From NCBI GenBank assembly GCA_014873095.1, contig CP050848.1, positions 3,345,850-3,409,849 of the forward strand: a stretch of DNA of 64,000 bases. Reading direction: 5' to 3'. Both the position numbers and the translations under genes were made by a program. Below are positions 27,706-35,592 of this stretch, in pieces; position 1 is the stretch's first letter, and each line of letters opens with the position of its first letter. A model generated the notes under the pieces. It ran no database searches. It was given only the letters and a program-made list of their open reading frames with translations, and was not told the DNA's origin. Source of the stretch: Planctomycetales bacterium ZRK34. GTDB taxonomy: Bacteria > Planctomycetota > Phycisphaerae > Phycisphaerales > Zrk34.

Positions 27706-28779
27706 ATGATTCGATTCGCATTCACTGCGACAGTGGTTTTGTTTTGCGCGCTGGGCGTGCTCAGCGAAGCCCGGGGTGACACCTTCTATTACACCGGCCC
27801 GGCCAGCGGCGACTTTTTCACCGAGAGCAACTGGACGGCCAACTCCGACGGCTCGGGTGCCAGTCCCGCTGTCGATCAGATTCCCGACAGCGATGTCGGC
27901 GGCATCTTCCACGATCTGATCATCGACGGCGACTCGGTCCTCGCCAACGGGCAGGTCGACTTCGGCACCGGCTCGCTGACCCTGCAGGCCGGCGCGCAAC
28001 TGGACATCACCGGCACAGACAACGACCTGGACATCAACCCGACGGCGGCGTTCTCCCTGACCAATGCGACGCTGAATGTCAACGACATCATCACCTTCGA
28101 CGGGAATGTCAGTCTCACCGGTGGATCAGTTACGTCCGTCACCGACGACATTTCGTTCAATGATGACCTGGCCAGCCTTTCGGTCGACGGCACGACGTTC
28201 ACCACGGCGGACAATATCTACTTCGACGCCTTCGTCGGCACGATCGCCAACGCCACGTTCAACACCTCAGACCGACTCGGCCTGCGTCAGAACGTCGCCG
28301 TCGTGATGACCAGCAGCCAGATCAACGTCAACGGCGGTTTCGGCGACATCGACGATGTGTTCGGCACCGCCGGGGCCGGCTCGTCGCTGACCCTGCTGGG
28401 CAGTTCCACCCTGCTGGCCGACAGTGTCGAGGAAGGCGTCGACCTGATCCTCGGCGATCAGACCACCGCCACCATGGGCGGACAGGGTGCGCGAATTGTC
28501 GCCGGCGGTTCGACGATCACGATCACGTCTTTCGATGTGACGCTGATCGTCGGTGTGCTGGACGATCTGGACTTCGATTTTGTCGATGCCCGCCCATTCC
28601 TGATTAACGGCATCACGGGCCTCAGCTACGCCGATGACCCGTCCGCGTGGAACATCACCGACTGGAACGGCTCCGACGCCGTCACCCTGCAGCTTGGCAG
28701 CACCGTGATTCCCGAGCCGGGCACGGCCGCCCTCGGCATGATCACGCTCGGCCTGCTGGCAGCCCGTCGCCGCCGATGA
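27706..28779 (+). CDS. PEP-CTERM sorting-domain protein
   Basis: ATG 27706 has AGGAG about ten bases upstream. The 357-residue product has a signal peptide (FTATVVLFCALGVLSEARG), an Asp/Thr/Gly-rich beta-structured body resembling parallel beta-rung or autotransporter-associated repeats (TFTTADNIYFDAFVGTIANA), and the terminal tail IPEP, hydrophobic helix (TAALGMITLGLLA) and RRRR. It should be exported and sorted by an exosortase. A possible -10 (TATACT) lies at 27599. The body is unrelated to the PEP-CTERM pair at 10.7-12.7 kb. Confidence 0.85.
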   Translation: MIRFAFTATVVLFCALGVLSEARGDTFYYTGPASGDFFTESNWTANSDGSGASPAVDQIPDSDVGGIFHDLIIDGDSVLANGQVDFGTGSLTLQAGAQLDITGTDNDLDINPTAAFSLTNATLNVNDIITFDGNVSLTGGSVTSVTDDISFNDDLASLSVDGTTFTTADNIYFDAFVGTIANATFNTSDRLGLRQNVAVVMTSSQINVNGGFGDIDDVFGTAGAGSSLTLLGSSTLLADSVEEGVDLILGDQTTATMGGQGARIVAGGSTITITSFDVTLIVGVLDDLDFDFVDARPFLINGITGLSYADDPSAWNITDWNGSDAVTLQLGSTVIPEPGTAALGMITLGLLAARRRR

Positions 28780-28825
28780 ACGGCTTGAATGACGCGGCGC
28801 GTCGTCATCCGTTACAATGCTGGCC

Positions 28826-29578
28826 ATGTCGCAAGTCGCTCTCGCACTACTGGCGCATCCCGACGACGCGGAGATTCTCTGCGGCGGCACGCTGATTCGC
28901 CTGGCGGACCTCGGCTGGAAGATTCACATCGCCACCGCCACGGCCGGCGACTGCGGCACCATGACCGAATCCGCCGAAGCGATCAGCAATCGCCGCACGG
29001 ATGAAGCCCGCCAGGCCGCGGCGCTGATCGGCGGTGAGTACCACTGCCTCGGCGAGCTCGACTGCCGCGTCGTGTATGACAAGCCGACGGTGCAGAAGGC
29101 CATCGACCTGGTGCGATCGATCGCGCCGGACCTGATGTTCACCCACGCGCCCAAAGACTACATGATGGATCACGAAATCGTGAGCATGCTCGGCCGGGCG
29201 TCGAGCTTCATCTACGGCGCGCCGAATGTCAGCGATCAGCCGGCCCCCGACCACAAGGCGATCCCGCATCTTTACTACTGCGATCCGATCGAGGGCGTCG
29301 ACCCGCTGGGTCATCCCGTCGAGCCGACGACGGTGATCGACATCACCGCGCAGATGGACCGCAAGACGCAGATGCTCGCGTGTCACGACAGCCAGCGGCA
29401 GTGGCTGCGCGATCACCACGGCATGGATGAGTACATCGACGCCATGCAACGCCACGGCGCCGACCGCGGCAGCGTGATCGGCGTCAAATATGCCGAGGCG
29501 TTTGTGCAGCACCGCGGCCATGCCTATCCGCGTAACGATCTACTGACCGAACTGCTTTCCCGCCAAATGATGATCTGA
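28826..29578 (+). CDS. PIG-L family deacetylase
   Basis: 250 residues. The family removes N-acetyl groups from GlcNAc-containing or GlcNAc-like substrates with a zinc ion. AHPDDAE near the N-terminus holds His, Asp and Asp of the zinc/catalytic site, and HAPKDYMMDHEIV the third ligand His. ATG 28826 (one of two close ATGs) lies seven bases after TACAAT and has no Shine-Dalgarno, which suggests a leaderless mRNA. The NagB-like gene follows at once, and the pair fits deacetylation then sugar-phosphate conversion of amino sugars. The exact acetylated substrate cannot be fixed. Confidence 0.88.
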   Translation: MSQVALALLAHPDDAEILCGGTLIRLADLGWKIHIATATAGDCGTMTESAEAISNRRTDEARQAAALIGGEYHCLGELDCRVVYDKPTVQKAIDLVRSIAPDLMFTHAPKDYMMDHEIVSMLGRASSFIYGAPNVSDQPAPDHKAIPHLYYCDPIEGVDPLGHPVEPTTVIDITAQMDRKTQMLACHDSQRQWLRDHHGMDEYIDAMQRHGADRGSVIGVKYAEAFVQHRGHAYPRNDLLTELLSRQMMI

Positions 29579-29596
29579 TTTTTGCTGGAGGGCCGC

Positions 29597-30562
29597 ATGG
29601 CCAAGTCACTGACGTTGATGAGCACGATCAAGGGCTCGCTGATCGAGGCGTTCTACCCGGCGGGTTGGAACCTGCGAAAGATCGACCGTTGCTGCGCGAT
29701 GGGGCTGAAAAAACTCACCACGCCCGGCAAGCACTGGCACAAGGACTTCAAGCCGATCGCGGTGCGCAACGTGGCGGCGATGGACGTCCGCATGGGCAAC
29801 GCGATGGCGGACCAGATCATCGCGTCGCGCAAGGCGGACAAACCGCTGGCGATGATTCTGCCGGTCGGGCCGATGGGGATGTACAAGCAGGTGGTGCGGC
29901 GATTGAAGGCTGCGAAGGTCAGCGCCGATCATGTGACGACGTTCAACATGGACGAGTGGTCTGACCGCCGGGGCAACACGATGCCGGGCGATCAGCCGGG
30001 CGGGTTTGAACACGCGATGAAAGACGCGCTGTTTGGGCCGCTGGGCAAGTTCACCGTGCCAAAGTCTCAGCGGAACTTCGCCACGAAGAAGAACCTGCCG
30101 ACCTACGCGGACAAGATCGCCGCGATCAAGGAAGACGGCGGCAAGCTGATCACGGTCTACGGCATCGGGCGTGCGTGTCACATCGCCTTCTGGGAGCCGC
30201 AGAACGCTGCGGAGTTCAAATCCGACGCCGCATGGAAGAAGCAGACGCATCGGCTGGGCCAGGCGCTGCATCCGCTGACGATCGAGCAGAACGCGGTGAC
30301 GAGTTTCAACAGCCGCTTCACGCTGATTCCCTGCTGGGCGAACACGATCGGGCCGGGGCTATTCTGCCAGTCGGACTTCTGCATCGGCGGGGCCGACGGG
30401 GCATACCCGGATCGCGGGGCGATGTGGCAGGGGATGAGTCTGTGCGTGACGCTTCAGTACGGGCCGTCGCGGTGGATTCCGTCGAGCTGGATGCCGACGA
30501 TGCCGGGCCGACTGTTTTTCATGAAGCAACTGGCCGGGCCGCTGGAAGCCGACGCGCACTGA
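29597..30562 (+). CDS. NagB-like glucosamine-6-phosphate isomerase family protein
   Basis: ATG 29597 has GGAGG five bases upstream. The 321-residue product matches the NagB/sugar-isomerase fold: PVGPMGMYKQV phosphate loop, TTFNMDEWSD (the Asp/Glu pair of NMDEY), and GIGRACHIAFWEP. In canonical NagB the last motif is GVGNDGHIAFNEP. His and Glu are retained but the Asp of the Asp-x-His pair is Ala here, so the ring-opening step may be changed. It follows the PIG-L deacetylase by 18 bases, which supports an amino-sugar role. Either a divergent deaminase or a related isomerase or lactonase is possible. Confidence 0.8.
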   Translation: MAKSLTLMSTIKGSLIEAFYPAGWNLRKIDRCCAMGLKKLTTPGKHWHKDFKPIAVRNVAAMDVRMGNAMADQIIASRKADKPLAMILPVGPMGMYKQVVRRLKAAKVSADHVTTFNMDEWSDRRGNTMPGDQPGGFEHAMKDALFGPLGKFTVPKSQRNFATKKNLPTYADKIAAIKEDGGKLITVYGIGRACHIAFWEPQNAAEFKSDAAWKKQTHRLGQALHPLTIEQNAVTSFNSRFTLIPCWANTIGPGLFCQSDFCIGGADGAYPDRGAMWQGMSLCVTLQYGPSRWIPSSWMPTMPGRLFFMKQLAGPLEADAH

Positions 30563-30621
30563 CGCGCCGTGCGAAAACGGGCGGCTTGACCGACACCCCG
30601 CATGCGGCGATCATCACCGAC

Positions 30622-31347
30622 ATGGACCAACCGAAATATCATCGCGTGTTGCTGAAAGTCAGCGGCGAAGGTTTGTGCGCCACCAACGGCAAGGGCATCG
30701 ACGGCGACGAGCTGGAAACACTGGCACGCGAGATTCTGGCGGCCACGAAGATCGGCACCCAGATCGGGGTCGTCGTCGGCGGCGGCAACATCATCCGCGG
30801 GGCCAAGCTCGCCAAGGAAGGCCGCATCCCCCAGGCGACCGCCGACTACATGGGCATGCTCGGCACGGTCATCAACGCCCTGGCGCTGAAGGAGATGCTC
30901 GAAAAGCTCGGGCAGTCGACGCGGGTGCTGACAGCGATCAACCTGACGGCGGTCGCCGAGCCGTTCATCCGCGGGCGGGCGATCCGCCACCTGGAAAAAG
31001 GTCGCGTCGTGATCTTCGCCGCCGGCACGGGCAACCCGTTTTTCACGACCGACACCGCCGCGGCGCTGCGGGCTGTCGAAATCGGCGCCGACATCCTGCT
31101 CAAGGGCACGAAGGTCGACGGCGTCTACGACAAGGACCCGGTCAAGCACCCCGACGCCGTGCGTTTCGACACGCTGACCTACACCGAAGCGATCAGCCGC
31201 CACCTGAAAGTCATGGACGTGTCGGCTTTCGACATGTGCCGGGCGCACAAGATTCCGATCGCCGTGTTCAACATGAAAACGCCGGGCCACATCGCCGAGG
31301 TCGTGGCGGGCCACCCGCACGGCACGACGATCACGGCGGAAGAGTAG
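30622..31347 (+). CDS. pyrH: UMP kinase
   Basis: 241 residues. PyrH phosphorylates UMP to UDP in the cytoplasm. The family sequence is intact: KVSGEGL at the N-terminus, GVVVGGGNIIRG (nucleotide loop), DYMGMLGTVINALAL, GRAIRHLEKGRVVIFAAGTGNPFFTTDTAAALRA, and KVDGVYDKDP. ATG 30622 is selected because the family begins here. In-frame sequence further upstream (to 30175) is a shadow of the NagB-like gene. Frr follows about 100 bases on; a pyrH-frr order is common. Confidence 0.95.
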   Translation: MDQPKYHRVLLKVSGEGLCATNGKGIDGDELETLAREILAATKIGTQIGVVVGGGNIIRGAKLAKEGRIPQATADYMGMLGTVINALALKEMLEKLGQSTRVLTAINLTAVAEPFIRGRAIRHLEKGRVVIFAAGTGNPFFTTDTAAALRAVEIGADILLKGTKVDGVYDKDPVKHPDAVRFDTLTYTEAISRHLKVMDVSAFDMCRAHKIPIAVFNMKTPGHIAEVVAGHPHGTTITAEE

Positions 31348-31354
31348 ACGGAAA

Positions 31355-31390
31355 AACCCGCCGCGAGCGGCGGCGCTAAACGGGGGGCGG
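31355..31390. repeat. CCCGCCGC..GCGGCGGCGCTAAACGGGG repeat
   Basis: A GC-rich hairpin unit that recurs at 37155-37193. Inverted versions are at 26427-26453, 43289-43340 and 43931-43960, recognised by GTTTAGC. Confidence 0.65.
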
Positions 31391-31451
31391 CGAGTTGTGA
31401 CGTTTTCACACTGCTCTTACAATGAAGTTTTCTCACCTGCGGAGGCGTGCC

Positions 31452-32018
31452 ATGGACGTCGATGAAATTCTGCTCGACTGTGAAGACAAGATGCAAAAGG
31501 CGGTCGACTACCTGACCGGCGAGCTGAAAGGCATTCGCACGGGCCGGGCCTCGCCGGCGCTGGTGGAGTTCATCAAGGTCGACTACTACGGCTCGCCGAC
31601 GGACCTCCGCCAGATCGCGCAGGTGTCGGTGCCGGAGCCGACGCAGTTACTGATCAAACCGTACGACGCCGGGGCGATTCAGGACATCTCCAAGGCGCTG
31701 CAGTCGTCGGGCCTGGGGTTGAACCCGAACGTCGAAGGCAAGGCGATCCGCCTGAACCTGCCGCCGCTTTCGGGTGAGCGACGGCAGCAGTTGGCCGGGT
31801 CGGTCAAGTCGATGGCCGAACAGGCGAAGGTGGCGATCCGCAACGTTCGCCGCGATGCCAACAAGCACATCGACCAGGCCGAGAAGGACAAGGCTTCGGG
31901 TGTGACCGAGGACGAAGCCAAGGCCGCCAAGGAAGAAGTGCAGGACCTGATCAAGAAGTACGAAGGCCAGGTCGACGCGGCCACCGAAGCCAAGCGCAAA
32001 GAAATCCTCGAAGACTGA
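31452..32018 (+). CDS. frr: Ribosome recycling factor
   Basis: 188 residues from ATG 31452 with GGAGG six bases upstream; TACAAT at 31419-31424 may be its -10 box. RRF splits post-termination ribosomes with EF-G. The family landmarks are DCEDKMQKAVDYLTGELKGI, GRASPALVEFIKVDYYGSP, VPEPTQLLIKPYD and RVNVRR-like QAKVAIRNVRRDANKHID in the three-helix bundle. Length is standard. A 17-bp-stem hairpin follows the stop. Confidence 0.96.
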   Translation: MDVDEILLDCEDKMQKAVDYLTGELKGIRTGRASPALVEFIKVDYYGSPTDLRQIAQVSVPEPTQLLIKPYDAGAIQDISKALQSSGLGLNPNVEGKAIRLNLPPLSGERRQQLAGSVKSMAEQAKVAIRNVRRDANKHIDQAEKDKASGVTEDEAKAAKEEVQDLIKKYEGQVDAATEAKRKEILED

Positions 32019-32036
32019 TCGTCGCAAGCATGTGTT

Positions 32037-32094
32037 GACAGGATCAACAGGATGTTGTGGATGATTGATTTCATCTGATCCTGTTGATCCTGTC
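32037..32094. terminator. 17-bp perfect stem-loop after frr
   Basis: GACAGGATCAACAGGAT at 32037-32053 pairs with 32078-32094 around a 24-base loop; a T-rich stretch follows at 32098. It lies between frr and the convergent GNAT gene. ATCCTGTTGATCCTGTC-type palindromes are common dispersed repeats, so it may be a repeat that also ends transcription. Confidence 0.65.
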
Positions 32095-32117
32095 GGCTTT
32101 TCTATTTTGTATTCAAT

Positions 32118-32597
32118 TCATGCGAGCAACGCGGGGGAGTTCAACTCCAGGCGCATGCGGTAACCGTGGATGTTGTCACCGTAGTAATCGATCAGCAGGT
32201 CGTGGTCATCGAAGCCGAGTTTGCGGTAGAGTTCGATCGCGCCGAGGTTGTCGGTGCGGACCTCGAGATACACGCGGGCGGCGCCGCGATCGCGCATGGC
32301 GTCCAGCAGCGGCTCGATCAGCCGACGGCCGAGGCCGCGCCCCTGGTGGGCGGGGTCGACGGCGACGGCGTAGAGCCGGCCGGACAGACTGTAGCGGTGG
32401 CGACGCACCAGCGCCAGCGACCACCCGATGATCGCGCCGCCAGATTCAGCGATCAGGCCGATCGCACGCGGACTGGTCAGGGCGTATTGCACCTGGCGAC
32501 GGGTGAAGGTTTCCTCGACACGTGCGAAGCATCGCTGTTCCAGCGCATGAATCGCCGCGGCATCGGTCGAAACAGCTTGTCGGATGATCAGGTTCAT
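32118..32597 (-). CDS. GNAT-family N-acetyltransferase
   Basis: 159 residues from ATG 32597, two bases after the stop of the DUF2156 gene, so translationally linked. The acetyl-CoA site HQGRGLGRRLI (residues about 95-105) fits the Q/R-x-x-G-x-G/A pattern, with a preceding beta strand RLYAVAVDP and a following ARVYLEVRTDNLGAIELYRKLGF, as in RimI-like enzymes that acetylate ribosomal or other N-termini. RimI itself is possible but not assigned. A longer in-frame opening to 33080 overlaps the neighbouring gene and is not used. Confidence 0.85.
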   Translation of the reverse strand: MNLIIRQAVSTDAAAIHALEQRCFARVEETFTRRQVQYALTSPRAIGLIAESGGAIIGWSLALVRRHRYSLSGRLYAVAVDPAHQGRGLGRRLIEPLLDAMRDRGAARVYLEVRTDNLGAIELYRKLGFDDHDLLIDYYGDNIHGYRMRLELNSPALLA

Positions 32598-32599
32598 GG

Positions 32600-33640
32600 T
32601 CAGGCGGCGTGGTTGGTGGCCGGTATCACCGGGGCGGGCACAAACACCTGCGCCGGCTGCACCAGCGTGACGGTGTGTTTGGACAGCAGACGGGTCGGTC
32701 GGTAGCTGGACTTGGTGAAGCGCAGGGACGGGATGCCCCAGTCGTCGCCGACGTTGCACTCGGGGTAGGTCGACCAGTACCGGCGGCAGAACTCGCTGAA
32801 GATGAACTGGGCCGAGCCGTCGTAACGGTGGTCGGTCTTCTCGATGACGATCGATGCCTGCGTGGGGCTGATCGCTTCGCCGAGTGTGAAACCGATCAGT
32901 TGGTCGCCGACGAACAGGCTCATGCCGGTCAGGCCGAGCGCGTGCCACTGGTCCAGGGCTGCACAGCAGGCGAGCGTGTCGCGCTGACGCAGCACGTCGG
33001 AGCCGGTCTGTTCTTCGTTGATTTCGCCGAGGTGGGCCGCGTCGCCGTGGTCGCGCCACTGGTTCAGCAGGGCTTTGCACGCGGGGATGTGCGCATCGTC
33101 GAAAGGTTCAGCATGGTGATCGGGATTTTCGCGCATGAACTTACCGCGTGCGTGGCGCTTGGACTTCAGCGCGCCGCCGTCGAGGTTGATCATCTTGTTC
33201 ATGTCGTAGATGTAGTCGCCGGCGAAGGGCGCCACGGTGAGGTTGAGCCCGCCGGCCGCGCTGATGTGCTCCAGCAACTCATCGGAGACATACTCGATGC
33301 GCGAGGCGTGACGGTGGCCGAGCTTGGCGTTGTAGGCGTCCATGATGTCGAAGCAGTCACGGATGCAATCGCGCAAGTCAGCATCTGCAGCGCCGGGCTC
33401 GGGCAGCGGAGGCATCAGCAGCGTCAGATCACCGGTGCCGTTGGCGAAGACGCATGTGTGACGATGCAGCCGCGCCCAGTAGAGCTTCAGCGGCGCACCC
33501 CAGATGAAGGTGTTGGCGAAGCTGTAGTCGCTGATCGGCTGAGCCAGAGCGGCGAACAGTGCGTCGAAGTGGGGTTTGTCGGTCAGTTGAATCGGCGCGA
33601 GAATCGCGCGATGCCCGTCGGGGTCTTCAGATTGGATCAT
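32600..33640 (-). CDS. DUF2156 protein (phosphatidylglycerol lysyltransferase C-terminal-like)
   Basis: 346 residues, cytoplasmic, with no membrane helices. The pattern matches the DUF2156 double-GNAT fold: SDYSFANTFIW near the N-terminus, EYVSDELLEHI, DYIYDMNKMINLDGGALKSKRHARGKFMRE (a hallmark stretch with the KRHARGKF basic run) and IVIEKTDHRYDGSAQFIFSEF. The family is the catalytic domain of MprF-like enzymes that transfer aminoacyl groups; stand-alone soluble members have unknown substrates. It forms a unit with the GNAT gene directly downstream. Confidence 0.85.
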   Translation of the reverse strand: MIQSEDPDGHRAILAPIQLTDKPHFDALFAALAQPISDYSFANTFIWGAPLKLYWARLHRHTCVFANGTGDLTLLMPPLPEPGAADADLRDCIRDCFDIMDAYNAKLGHRHASRIEYVSDELLEHISAAGGLNLTVAPFAGDYIYDMNKMINLDGGALKSKRHARGKFMRENPDHHAEPFDDAHIPACKALLNQWRDHGDAAHLGEINEEQTGSDVLRQRDTLACCAALDQWHALGLTGMSLFVGDQLIGFTLGEAISPTQASIVIEKTDHRYDGSAQFIFSEFCRRYWSTYPECNVGDDWGIPSLRFTKSSYRPTRLLSKHTVTLVQPAQVFVPAPVIPATNHAA

Positions 33641-33926
33641 CGATTGGCGACCGGTTCGGTGCGCCTCCGGGGGGCCCTGCCTGGGGGCCGTCGCTGCAGG
33701 CGGTGTCGCGAGGTGGGCCTAGACATTCGGCCGCTGCGACCCAGATGTGCCTGAGCGATGATGGATATATTTATCGTCGGATTTTGGGATTTGTCTAGAG
33801 GTCGCGAAAGAAAATTTTTACGTGAGCATGCGCCCTGTGAAATCACCCCAGCCGGGTCGCTACGCGGCCCTGGGTTTGGCGGGACAGCCAGGGCCGCGTA
33901 GCGCTCGGCTATGTGGGGCGATTGGT
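33641..33926. repeat. Intergenic region with AGCCGGGTCGCTACGCGGCC repeat
   Basis: Between two leftward genes. Bases 33850-33912 hold an inverted pair of the AGCCGGGCCGCTACGCGGCC repeat (CGGGTCGCTACGCGGCCC and GGGCCGCGTAGCGCTCGG) that can fold into one long hairpin. The part from 33641 to 33849 shows no gene. Confidence 0.65.
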
Positions 33927-34511
33927 TTACGGGCCGGGGGTGATGTTCAGGCGGCGGTAGAGTTCGGGCAGGCAGACCGGACATACCCCGTGTGACAACT
34001 GCGGGGCAGGTCCGTCGCCGAACAGTCGCATCGATCGCACGGCTTGCTCGGTCTCGATCCAGTCGTTGCCGCTGCGGACCTTCAGGCAGAAGCTGCAGAT
34101 GTCAACGAGCATCTGCGAGCGGACCGTCCGTCGGTCCAGTAGCACGACGGTCGGACGCGGTTCGATCCGTAGCGTGTGCGAACAGATCGCCAGGCCGTCG
34201 TCGTCATCCAGCGGACCGATCTGAAGTTCCAGGTGGCGGCGGTGGGTCGGCGAGTCACAACGCAGCGGGATGCGGATCGGCTTGCCGGCGTTGCGGACCA
34301 GATCGAAAAATTGTTGGTACAGCGAACGTTCGGTCAGCCCGTCGATAAACGGCCATATCCGTTGGCCGATCACGGCGGCAGTATCCGCAAGCTCCGCGGC
34401 GTCGTTGGCCTCGGCGAAACGACCCCAGTCCGGGCTGACCCAGACAATGCGGTCTTCAGCATCCAGGTGGTAGGTGATGGACTCAGCAGGTGTATCGGTA
34501 GTCTGCGCCAT
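33927..34511 (-). CDS. Single-PAS protein with C-terminal double-Cys motif
   Basis: 194 residues, soluble. Residues 10-115 fit a PAS-like sensor domain (SITYHLDAEDRIVWVSPDW, then five beta strands). The C-terminus carries ICSFCLKVRSG and SHGVCPVCLPELY, two CxxC pairs in the spacing seen after PAS or receiver modules in many environmental sensor proteins (CSxCxxIR ... SHGICPxC). They probably bind a metal. There is no kinase domain, so it would act as a small partner or redox/metal sensor. No partner gene is next to it. Confidence 0.7.
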   Translation of the reverse strand: MAQTTDTPAESITYHLDAEDRIVWVSPDWGRFAEANDAAELADTAAVIGQRIWPFIDGLTERSLYQQFFDLVRNAGKPIRIPLRCDSPTHRRHLELQIGPLDDDDGLAICSHTLRIEPRPTVVLLDRRTVRSQMLVDICSFCLKVRSGNDWIETEQAVRSMRLFGDGPAPQLSHGVCPVCLPELYRRLNITPGP

Positions 34512-34812
34512 GGAGGCCTCGATCCCATGCGTGATCGCATACGATGCGAATCGTCATGAACAGAGCCCCGAATTGTCAGTAAAAACACGCAAAATCAAAC
34601 GGGCATGCCGATGCTTTCAGCGGGCCCGCACCGGCTGGGCAAACTGGGTAGCCGACTGATCGGCCCGGTCTGCTCCGTGGCGGCCCGCCCCGACTGCGGC
34701 GGCATGCTGGTGATGATCTTACCCCGGAATGCAGAATTTGCCCATAGTGGAAACTACACAAATCACGCCGCAAGACGCGTCGCTGAACTGACCCCAATCC
34801 CCAACCCCCGAA
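34512..34812. other. Non-coding gap; C-run block next to leuD stop
   Basis: I see no gene or strong promoter here. At 34792-34809 three C-runs (four, four and five bases) lie within two bases of the leuD stop, so the leuD transcript would carry GGGGG-TT-GGGG-ATT-GGGG right after its stop. A similar longer block follows the XylR-like gene. Confidence 0.5.
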
Positions 34813-35376
34813 TTACAGCATGCCCGCCTGCTTGGCGTAGGCGAAGACGCCGCCGGCGTCGATGATGGGCTTGACGTCGCCGAGCTCTTTGAGGTCGTAG
34901 GTCTTGCCGGTGGTGTGGTCGATCAGCTTGCAGGCGGCCAGGTCGACTTCGACATCGTCGCCGGTCGAGATTTCGTCGACGAGACGCTGCGTGGCTTCGC
35001 ACGGCACGAGAAACCCGCCGTTGACGCAGTTGCGGTAGAAGATGCGGGCGTAGAACTCGGCGATGACCGCTTTGGCGCCGGCCTCGGCCAGCGCGAACGG
35101 GGCGTGCTCGCGGCTGGACCCGCAGCCGAAGTTCTTCCCGCCGATGATGATCTGATAGTCGGACACGGAGTTGCCCTCCGTCTGCTCGACGAAGGGGATG
35201 TTGCCATCCGGCAGGCCGCGCTGGCCGGCGGGTACGCCGATGTTGGCGTATTTGCCGTAGAGCTTGCGCTCTTCGGGGTCGGTCATGGAGTAGATCAGGT
35301 GCTCAGCGGGGATGATCTGATCGGTGTCGATGTCGTCGCCGAGCACGTAGGCTTTGCCGCGGATGGAAGTCTGCAT
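34813..35376 (-). CDS. leuD: 3-isopropylmalate dehydratase small subunit
   Basis: 187 residues. LeuD pairs with LeuC and completes the substrate site for the isomerisation of isopropylmalate in leucine synthesis. Family sequence: GDDIDTDQIIPAEHL, GGKNFGCGSSREHAPFAL (the active-site loop), EFYARIFYRNCVNGGFLVP. AAGGA precedes the start by about nine bases. leuC is not adjacent, which is unusual for bacteria that keep leuCD together. Its stop is followed at once by G-runs in the transcript. Confidence 0.94.
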   Translation of the reverse strand: MQTSIRGKAYVLGDDIDTDQIIPAEHLIYSMTDPEERKLYGKYANIGVPAGQRGLPDGNIPFVEQTEGNSVSDYQIIIGGKNFGCGSSREHAPFALAEAGAKAVIAEFYARIFYRNCVNGGFLVPCEATQRLVDEISTGDDVEVDLAACKLIDHTTGKTYDLKELGDVKPIIDAGGVFAYAKQAGML

Positions 35377-35555
35377 GGGTCTGATCCTTCGATGAGGGAC
35401 GGTGAGTATAGCCGATCCGATGGGGCAAGGCCAGTATGTTGTGCAAGGTGTTATGTGTCAGTGGTTTGCGTGTTTTGCCCAGCGGCTCGCCCTGGCGGGT
35501 GTGAACGGTGTTTATATTGCTATAAGTTTAACAGGTGTGGGTGCTTGTGTCGTAT

Positions 35556-35583
35556 TTGACAAAAAATGCATTTTCGGTACAAT
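35556..35583 (+). promoter_or_regulatory. Consensus-like promoter of folC
   Basis: TTGACA at 35556-35561, 16 bases, TACAAT at 35578-35583. The -10 box ends nine bases before the ATG at 35593, so the mRNA would have almost no 5' leader. No Shine-Dalgarno is seen. Confidence 0.8.
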
Positions 35584-35592
35584 GGTTCGTCT

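Noticed and set aside
30175..30621. In-frame upstream extension of pyrH
   Set aside because: It overlaps the NagB-like gene; the UMP kinase family begins at MDQPKYHRVLLKVSG.
32118..33080. A 320-codon frame giving a longer GNAT protein
   Set aside because: The first half overlaps the DUF2156 gene in a different frame. The GNAT domain begins at ATG 32597, two bases after the DUF2156 stop.
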